Source of the DNA: UBA2277 sp035477615
GTDB lineage: Bacteria > Patescibacteriota > Microgenomatia > UBA1400 > MFAQ01
Reading direction: 5' to 3'
Assembly: GCA_035477615.1 (NCBI GenBank)
Contig: DATIKJ010000030.1
Span: 1-39,293, forward strand
Length of the DNA stretch: 39,293 nt
The notes under the pieces are model-generated. The model saw only the letters and a program-made list of their open reading frames with translations. It did not search any database and was not told the origin of the DNA. Below, piece by piece: positions 31,005 to 36,582 of this stretch. Each line of letters starts with the position of its first letter. Positions within the stretch are counted from its first letter, which is position 1. Position numbers and translations under genes: made by a program.

Positions 31005-31463
31005 TTAGTTTTGGGGAACAATAACCATTTGACGGAAAGGGGCTTCACCGCGAGACTCTGTTTTTATACCAGGAAACTCTTCGAGAAACAGGTGGATAAT
31101 GCGACGTTCGTATGAACTAAGATTAGGAAGAATTATTTCTTTTTGAAGATTGACGGCTCTTTGAGCGGCGTCTGATGCAATTTCCTTGAGGGTTTCTTCA
31201 CGACGTTCTTGATAGTCGTTGACATTGAGATGGAGCTTTGGCCAGACGGAAAATCTTTGAAAAATAATGAGAGAGAAAATCATACGAAGAGCAGAGAGTC
31301 CTTCACCATGGTGACCAACAAAAACACCGGCTGATTCCTGGGGAAGAGAAAGGGCGATGTTGACATTTTCGTCGTCAGCAAGCTCGATAACGATCTGGTC
31401 CTCGGATAAACCTAGCTGGGATAGTACGTTAGTTAATATTTCGGTAATTTTTGATTGCTCCAT
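31005..31463 (-). CDS. jag: Jag/KhpB-type RNA-binding protein (KH and R3H)
   Basis: This 152-residue protein has a KH-type domain (about residues 30-75; VFVGHHGEGLSALRMIF is the GxxG loop) and an R3H domain (about 80-150, DYQERREETLKEIASDAAQRA and SYERRIIHLFLEEFP). The usual N-terminal jag-N domain is missing, so it is the short form. Family members bind RNA and affect division and membrane protein synthesis. The frame extends back to a TTG at 31490, but ATG 31463 gives the natural start MEQSKITEI. It follows yidC, as in most bacteria. Confidence 0.88.
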   Translation of the reverse strand: MEQSKITEILTNVLSQLGLSEDQIVIELADDENVNIALSLPQESAGVFVGHHGEGLSALRMIFSLIIFQRFSVWPKLHLNVNDYQERREETLKEIASDAAQRAVNLQKEIILPNLSSYERRIIHLFLEEFPGIKTESRGEAPFRQMVIVPQN

Positions 31464-31492
31464 TTTTTTATATTGATTATTTGTATACAAAT

Positions 31493-32248
31493 TTATTTTT
31501 TTCCGGTAAGACGGAAAGCTAGATCGCGAACTTTATTAATTGCCGGAATAAGGCCACCCCAACCAGAGAAGAAATATTGATGGACGAGCGAGAAGATGGT
31601 AGAAACAACCCAGTAGAGAACAAGACCTGATTGAAAATTGAGAGAGATTACGACGGTCATTAAAGGCATCATGTAGGTCATTTGTTGCTGCATAGATGAA
31701 GCCATTTCGAGACGGTTTTCTTCTTTTTTCTTGTCTTCTTTTCTTTTTGGATTTTTAACTTCAGAAATAATACCTGATTGCATCATAAGGGAGTAGACAA
31801 GCTGAGAAACACCCGCCAAAATAGGCATAATGAAGGTTCTATCTGGTTTGGTGAGGTCAAGGTATATGAAGTAGGGATTAACAGTGGTACCAGCCACGGA
31901 AGACTGACCAAGGAAATACATAAATACCTGATAGAGAGAAATGAGGATAATAATTTGAAAAATCTGGGGGAGACAGCCGGCAGCAGGATTAATACCTTTT
32001 TCTTTGTAAAGGGCTACTTGGGCTTGTTGGAGAGCTGTTTTGTCGGAGTATTTGGTTTTTAGTCTGTCAAGCTCGGGTTTCAGGTCTTGCATTTTTTTGG
32101 CAGACTTGAGTGAGGGGATGACCAAAGGAAGAAGTATTATCTTGGTAATAAGAGTGATAGCAATGATAGAGAGACCGAGATTTCCACCAAAGAGCTGGTA
32201 GAAAAAAAGGAGAGTTTGATAAAGAATTCCATTTATTGGTGCAAGCAT
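31493..32248 (-). CDS. yidC: Membrane protein insertase YidC
   Basis: This 251-residue protein has the five-helix Oxa1/YidC core: the start GILYQTLLFFYQLFGGNLGLSIIAITLITKIILLPLVI with the groove Arg replaced by Lys (TKIIL), the charged cytoplasmic hairpin with DLKPELDRLKTKYSD, the AAGCLPQIFQIIILISLY helix with GCLP, and MPLMTVVISLNFQSGLVLYWVVSTIFSLVHQYF at the end. It lacks the large periplasmic domain of Gram-negative YidC, as in Gram-positives. Its place in rpmH-rnpA-yidD-yidC-jag marks it as the orthodox copy. Confidence 0.95.
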   Translation of the reverse strand: MLAPINGILYQTLLFFYQLFGGNLGLSIIAITLITKIILLPLVIPSLKSAKKMQDLKPELDRLKTKYSDKTALQQAQVALYKEKGINPAAGCLPQIFQIIILISLYQVFMYFLGQSSVAGTTVNPYFIYLDLTKPDRTFIMPILAGVSQLVYSLMMQSGIISEVKNPKRKEDKKKEENRLEMASSMQQQMTYMMPLMTVVISLNFQSGLVLYWVVSTIFSLVHQYFFSGWGGLIPAINKVRDLAFRLTGKK

Positions 32249-32300
32249 AGTTATTTGATTTTATCAGTCCCGGTCCAATCTTACCTCTCGCTTCTTTGAA

Positions 32301-32561
32301 CTATTCGTTCTGAGCTTGAGGGGCGATAGGAGGGACGGATGTCCCCGGAACAGGGTCGTAACCACCTTTAAAGAGGGGATTACATCTTAATATTCTGTTA
32401 AGTGACAGTTTTGTCCCTTGAATAATACCATAACGACGATATGCTTGTCTTGCATAAACAGAACATGTTGGTGTAAAACGACAAGCAAAAGAAGAGCCAA
32501 AGAGAGACTTCCCGATGGCATGATAGATTGGAGAAAAATACTTATGATAAAAATTGAACAT
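32301..32561 (-). CDS. yidD: Membrane protein insertion efficiency factor YidD
   Basis: This 86-residue protein has the full YidD pattern: FYHKYFSPI at the start, CRFTPTCSVYARQAYRRYG with three conserved Cys in the region, and RCNPLFKGGYDPVP. Its length is normal (about 75-90). YidD associates with the inner membrane and helps YidC insertion. It starts 1 nt after the rnpA stop and is separated from yidC by 52 nt. Confidence 0.96.
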   Translation of the reverse strand: MFNFYHKYFSPIYHAIGKSLFGSSFACRFTPTCSVYARQAYRRYGIIQGTKLSLNRILRCNPLFKGGYDPVPGTSVPPIAPQAQNE

Positions 32562-32562
32562 T

Positions 32563-32901
32563 TTATTTGCTAAAAAGATTTTTGAGATCTTCTTCCAATT
32601 TTTTACTGCTTTCTGTTAAAACTTGGCGTTTGGGAATGACGAGATAGTCTTGGGGTGTGATGGAGGAAAGAAAGGACTCAAGAAGAGTAGAGGTAATTCT
32701 TTTGATTTTGTTTCTATCGACAGCAAGGTTGGCAGTTTTTTTAGATAGGAGAATAGCTAGTCGAGGAGAAGCTGCTTTTTGATCATCAGGGGTGGCGGCG
32801 GAAACGACTGTAAAATATTGACCAATGACAGTTTTACCAGTTTTGGTAAGACGATCTCTTTGCTGGCGAAGGGAAAGACGGAGACTCTTTGGCAGAGCCA
32901 T
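32563..32901 (-). CDS. rnpA: Ribonuclease P protein component
   Basis: This 112-residue basic protein matches RnpA: LRQQRDRLTKTGKTV at the start (in place of the usual F-x-x-V region), PRLAILLSKKTANLAVDRNKIKR, where DRNKIKR is the RNR signature of the RNA-binding groove, and a C-terminal helix. It helps the RNase P RNA to mature tRNA 5' ends. It is sandwiched between rpmH (3 nt) and yidD (1 nt), as in the standard origin operon. The N-terminal part is divergent. Confidence 0.9.
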   Translation of the reverse strand: MALPKSLRLSLRQQRDRLTKTGKTVIGQYFTVVSAATPDDQKAASPRLAILLSKKTANLAVDRNKIKRITSTLLESFLSSITPQDYLVIPKRQVLTESSKKLEEDLKNLFSK

Positions 32902-32904
32902 AGA

Positions 32905-33042
32905 TTAGACCGACAACTTTGTCCTACCCTTAGCGCGACGGCGCTTGATGACATTACGACCATCATGGGAGGCCATTTTAATACGGAAACCGTGGGTACG
33001 AATGCGTTTCTTTTTCTTGGGCTGGTAGACTCTTTTTGGCAT
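32905..33042 (-). CDS. rpmH: Ribosomal protein bL34
   Basis: A 45-residue, very basic protein: MPKRVYQPKKKKRIRTHGF, then RIKMASHDGRNVIKRRR and AKGRTKLSV. This is the textbook bL34 pattern. It is too short for most ORF filters but sits exactly where rpmH is expected, first in the rpmH-rnpA-yidD-yidC-jag operon, divergent from dnaA. Confidence 0.97.
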   Translation of the reverse strand: MPKRVYQPKKKKRIRTHGFRIKMASHDGRNVIKRRRAKGRTKLSV

Positions 33043-33073
33043 GGTTTTATTTTATCATTGATGAGCGGAGCTT

Positions 33074-33079
33074 ATTATA
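33074..33079 (-). promoter_or_regulatory. -10 box of the rpmH operon
   Basis: A perfect TATAAT on the minus strand with 31 nt to the rpmH ATG. No good -35 is visible at 17 nt, and that position falls inside the first dispersed repeat copy, so the repeat may have replaced or altered the upstream part of the promoter. Confidence 0.55.
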
Positions 33080-33092
33080 CCTTATCTAGGTT

Positions 33093-33181
33093 GGGAGATT
33101 GCCACACCATGAGTACATGGTTCGCAATGACGGAACGGGGGGGGAGATTGACACCCCGCCTCATCAGCGGATCGCAATGAC
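33093..33181. repeat. Dispersed palindromic repeat, copies A and B in tandem
   Basis: Copy A (33093-33133) and copy B (33142-33181) both begin with GGAGATTG and end with TCGCAATGAC. The cores differ but each is palindromic: CCATG-AGTA-CATGG in A and CCGC-CTCATCA-GCGG in B. A third copy lies in the ATPase-NUDIX gene at 14441. The rest of the 284-nt gap (33043-33326) holds the rpmH -10 box, a DnaA box and the dnaA promoter. Confidence 0.8.
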
Positions 33182-33270
33182 AATTTTTGGATTTGAAGTA
33201 GTATTTGCGGAGATAGGGCACGAAGATGTTATTTGATGCGTTTGTGATGGGTATTTTGGGGGTTGTAGAA

Positions 33271-33279
33271 TGTGGATAA
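33271..33279 (-). promoter_or_regulatory. DnaA box upstream of dnaA
   Basis: TGTGGATAA, a perfect DnaA box in reverse orientation, 47 nt before the dnaA ATG and just before its promoter. It is well placed for autoregulation by DnaA. Confidence 0.7.
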
Positions 33280-33289
33280 CATGGTAAAA

Positions 33290-33318
33290 CTGAACTACAC
33301 CTGCCCAGTTATTAATAT
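33290..33318 (+). promoter_or_regulatory. Probable dnaA promoter
   Basis: CTGAAC (33290-33295), a 17-nt spacer and TAATAT (33313-33318), with 8 nt to the ATG. The leader would be only a base or two long. Confidence 0.45.
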
Positions 33319-33326
33319 TTTTCGTT

Positions 33327-34709
33327 ATGGAAATTGACGCTAGTCATTTGTGGCAAGCAGTTTGTGGAGAGCTGGGGGTATCCATGTCTCAGGCTGGTTT
33401 TAATGGCTTTGTCAAACCTTGTTTTATTAAATCGATAACGCCGATTGACAATGAAAGAATAATAGTAGAGTTGGCGGCACCAACAGCATACCATGTGAGA
33501 ACGATCGATGAAAAATATTTTATTACTATAAAACAGACACTAGAAAAAATTTCTCACAAGAAGTGTGACGTAGCATTGGTAGTAGTTGAAGCAAAAAAAA
33601 CTGAGGTAGGTATAAAATCGTCTTCAAAAAGAGATAGTGAAGAAGCAAATATGAATTTGTTTGTATCTCCAGAGTCAGACAAACAAGCAGGAAACAATCT
33701 CAATCCTAGATATTTATTTGATAATTATGTGGTCGGAAGTTCAAATCGTTTGGCTTTTGCGGCCGGGAAAGCAGTGGTTGATTTTCCTGGTACTCGGCAC
33801 AACCCTTTGTTTGTATATGGTGGGGTAGGGGTAGGAAAAACACATTTGATGCATGCTGTGGGACATGAGTTGGTAAAAAAAGGAGTAGGTAAAGTAGTTT
33901 ATGTAACCTCGGAGCAGTTTACTAATGATTTGGTAGGGTCTCTTCGATCAAAAATGACGGATGCTTTTAAAAAGAAGTACCGACAGGTGGGAGCACTACT
34001 GATAGACGATGTACAGTTTTTTGGAGGCAAAGACTCAACTCAAGAAGAGTTCTTTCACACATTTAATGAGCTGACAAACAAGTCGGCACAGATAGTGATG
34101 ACATCTGATCGGAAACCACAAGATATTGAAGGTTTGGAAGATAGATTGAAAAGTCGATTTTTAGGAGGAATGGCGGTAGATATCGGTTTACCAGATTATG
34201 AAATGAGAGTGGCTATTTTGCGACAAAAAGCACAAGAGATAAAGGTGGAGGTGGAGGATGGGGCTTATGAGCTGATGGCTAACAACTTTAACACCAACGC
34301 TAGGGAGCTAGAAGGTACTTTTGTGAAGCTGGCTGTAGGAGCCAGTTTGGAAAGTGGGATGCTCACCAAAGAAATGGTACAACAAACAATGGGCTTACCA
34401 GCAAGCTTTGTTAAGGAAATTAAAGTAAGACCAGTAAAAGTAATTTCGACAGTGGCCAAGTATTTTGATTATCGAAATAAGGATTTGTTGGGAACGAGCA
34501 GGAAAGCTAACCTGGTAGTGGCGCGACACATTGCTATGTTTTTACTACGAGATACATTGAATATTCAACTGGAGAAAGTGGGAGAGATTATGGGTGGAAG
34601 GGACCATACAACAGTAATGCATGCTGTCGAAAAAATGAAATTAGAGATAAATGAAAATGGCGATATTAGGCGAAAAGTAACCGCTATCAAACAAGCGTTA
34701 TACACGTAA
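33327..34709 (+). CDS. dnaA: Chromosomal replication initiator DnaA
   Basis: This 460-residue protein has all four DnaA domains. Domain I is 1-80; domain II is a short linker (about 85-120); the AAA+ domain III has NPRYLFDNYVVGSSNRLA, Walker A GGVGVGKTHL, Walker B LLIDDVQFF, and SRFLGGMAVDIGLPDYEMR (sensor 2 region); domain IV has the DnaA signature GGRDHTTVMHAVEK, which contacts DnaA boxes. Its function is to bind oriC and open the DNA. It is followed by the probable origin and dnaN, the standard order. GL in SRFLGGMAVDI is a small departure from the common SRFEWGL. Confidence 0.98.
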   Translation: MEIDASHLWQAVCGELGVSMSQAGFNGFVKPCFIKSITPIDNERIIVELAAPTAYHVRTIDEKYFITIKQTLEKISHKKCDVALVVVEAKKTEVGIKSSSKRDSEEANMNLFVSPESDKQAGNNLNPRYLFDNYVVGSSNRLAFAAGKAVVDFPGTRHNPLFVYGGVGVGKTHLMHAVGHELVKKGVGKVVYVTSEQFTNDLVGSLRSKMTDAFKKKYRQVGALLIDDVQFFGGKDSTQEEFFHTFNELTNKSAQIVMTSDRKPQDIEGLEDRLKSRFLGGMAVDIGLPDYEMRVAILRQKAQEIKVEVEDGAYELMANNFNTNARELEGTFVKLAVGASLESGMLTKEMVQQTMGLPASFVKEIKVRPVKVISTVAKYFDYRNKDLLGTSRKANLVVARHIAMFLLRDTLNIQLEKVGEIMGGRDHTTVMHAVEKMKLEINENGDIRRKVTAIKQALYT

Positions 34710-35016
34710 ATATCCACAACTTATCCACATAACGTGGATAACTTTGATAATAGTGGATTAATAAAGAAATATTAAAATAACTGTTGATAAGTGGGGGAAG
34801 TTATCCCGAAAATTATCAACAAAAAAGAGGGGTTGTTTTTAAAAAGTCAGTCTTAAAAAAACAACAAAGATCGCAAAAAGATGGATAAAACAATGAATGA
34901 AAATTTAACAACAATAAAAATAGGCAAAGGACGAAGCTATAATCAACAAATCAACAGACATTATTACTACTATTACTATTTATTTAGATTAATATAATAA
35001 TTAGTATAGAAATTCT
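34710..35016 (+). other. Probable origin of replication (oriC)
   Basis: The 307-nt gap between dnaA and dnaN has no gene. DnaA boxes include ATATCCACA (34710), TTATCCACA (34721, perfect), CGTGGATAA (34733, reverse), TGTTGATAA (34782, reverse), TTATCCCGA (34801) and TTATCAACA (34813). A 9-11 bp hairpin of T/A runs lies at about 34834-34866. From about 34880 the sequence is highly AT-rich. At 34960-34985 the run ATTA-CTA-CTA-TTA-CTA reads as DnaA-trio repeats on the complementary strand, next to weak boxes TAATCAACA (34940) and AAATCAACA (34948). TATAGA (35005-35010) lies 6 nt before the dnaN ATG. Confidence 0.85.
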
Positions 35017-36129
35017 ATGAAAATAATTGTTCCGTCAATTGAGTTAAAAAAAAGTTTGGGAATTGTAAGTCGGGGAGTAAGTCCGAGACCTCAGTTACCA
35101 ATTCTATCTGGAGTATTACTTAAAGCTTTGAAAAATGAAGTTTCTTTGGTAGCAACTGATTTGGAGGTAAGTTTTTGGCTTAGCTTGTCGGCAAAAGTGG
35201 AAGAAGAAGGGGAAGTAGTGGTACCTGCAAAGTTGTTTTCAGAATTAATATCGGGTTTGCCTTCAGGAAATGTTACTTTAACAGTAGAAAAACATATTGT
35301 AAAAATTGAAGTAGACGGTATTGTTTCGGAAATAGTAGGTCAGGGAGCTGAAGATTTTCCAAGTATCCCAAGAGCTAACAAAGCACAAATTATATTAAGA
35401 AGCGGGGATTTTAGACAAAAAGCAGATAGAGTGTGTGTAAGTGCGGCAAGGGATGATACTCGTCCGGTACTCACTGGAGTTTTATGGGAGATTAGTGGAG
35501 ACAAAGTGTCGCTGGTGGCAACTGATGGATATCGATTGAGCGTTGATAAACTGATGCTATTAAAAACAGAGTTGGAAAAAGAAACACGATTAATTTTGCC
35601 TTCGAGGACTTTGCAGGAGATTTCTAAAATGTTGGGAGAGACAGGTGTAGATGATTTTTCTTTGGAGTTTAATAAAGATAATCATCAAGTAATTTTTAAA
35701 GTGGAAGAGATAGAGGTATCGTCGAGACTCATTGCTGGCGAGTTTCCTCCTTATCAGCAGATAATGCCGAACACTTATTCATCTAAAGCGGTATTTGGCA
35801 GAGGAGAGATACTGGAAGGCGTCAAAAGGGCAAGTTTGTTTGCGCGGGACAATGCTAATATTGTTAAATTACAAATGGAGAAAGATGGTGTTGTTGTTAG
35901 GGCGGAAAGTTCTCAGGTAGGGACAAGTGTAACTAAACTGTCGGCGACAACCGAGGGAGAGGAAATGACAGTGGCCTTTAATGCAAGATATTTACTCGAT
36001 TATTTGGCTACTTGTACTTCTGATAAGGTAATTTGGGAAACAGAAGGGGAACTGAAACCAAGTGTTTTTAGAAATGAAGATGAAGAAACTTGGGTGCAAG
36101 TAGTAATGCCGGTTAGGGTTCAGAGCTAG
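35017..36129 (+). CDS. dnaN: DNA polymerase III sliding clamp (beta subunit)
   Basis: This 370-residue protein follows the three-domain beta clamp: MKIIVPSIELKKSLGIVSRGVSPRPQLPILSG in domain 1, ATDLEVSF, GQGAEDFPSIP, then RPVLTGVLWEI and VATDGYRLSV in domain 2, ISRLIAGEFPPY-like SSRLIAGEFPPYQQIMP, FNARYLLDYLA and the C-terminal VVMPVRV in domain 3, which forms the binding cleft for polymerase and partner peptides. It encircles DNA as a ring. Its last 17 nt overlap the end of a convergent gene. dnaN after dnaA and oriC confirms the origin region. Confidence 0.97.
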   Translation: MKIIVPSIELKKSLGIVSRGVSPRPQLPILSGVLLKALKNEVSLVATDLEVSFWLSLSAKVEEEGEVVVPAKLFSELISGLPSGNVTLTVEKHIVKIEVDGIVSEIVGQGAEDFPSIPRANKAQIILRSGDFRQKADRVCVSAARDDTRPVLTGVLWEISGDKVSLVATDGYRLSVDKLMLLKTELEKETRLILPSRTLQEISKMLGETGVDDFSLEFNKDNHQVIFKVEEIEVSSRLIAGEFPPYQQIMPNTYSSKAVFGRGEILEGVKRASLFARDNANIVKLQMEKDGVVVRAESSQVGTSVTKLSATTEGEEMTVAFNARYLLDYLATCTSDKVIWETEGELKPSVFRNEDEETWVQVVMPVRVQS

Positions 36130-36577
36130 TAATCCAAATGACGTTTATATAATTGAGATCGCTTAAGGAGATTCCGAGCGACTTTAACCAATTAAGAGCA
36201 TCTTGTTGACTTTGAACGGCTGGTTCTTTAACACTTATGGTATAAGTTGATGTCACGTAGCTAAACTCGATTGTAAAAGTGTCTTTTATAATTGGTGAAT
36301 TGAGTCGAACTTGAGATAGAGTTTCGTCGATTCTAGCTTTATCTGTTTTGAGATATTTATTTAGATCTTCTTCTATCATGCGATTCCAGACTTCACTACT
36401 TTCATAAGGGTTTGTTCTGGGATAGGTGTTTGTTTTTGTGTCTGTGGAAATTATTGTCGATTCGTCAACTGTTTGTTTTTGAGGTTTTTTTGAGTAAATT
36501 ATTTGAGAGACAATAATAATAATTGCTAATAAAATGATTCCTCCAATAATTTGATATTTTTTGTTAATTTTGAGCAT
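36113..36577 (-). CDS. Small single-pass membrane protein, unknown function
   Basis: I do not recognise this family. The 154 residues start with a basic stretch and one membrane helix (about 10-31, IIGGIILLAIIIIVSQIIY), then a Ser/Thr linker and an alpha/beta domain (about 65-154) ending NYINVIWITSSEP. The frame extends back to a GTG at 36604, inside the upstream gene; ATG 36577 is the natural start, 5 nt after that gene's stop. It is in an operon with the peptidase-containing protein. Its last 17 nt run into the 3' end of dnaN. Confidence 0.65.
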   Translation of the reverse strand: MLKINKKYQIIGGIILLAIIIIVSQIIYSKKPQKQTVDESTIISTDTKTNTYPRTNPYESSEVWNRMIEEDLNKYLKTDKARIDETLSQVRLNSPIIKDTFTIEFSYVTSTYTISVKEPAVQSQQDALNWLKSLGISLSDLNYINVIWITSSEP

Positions 36578-36582
36578 ATTTT

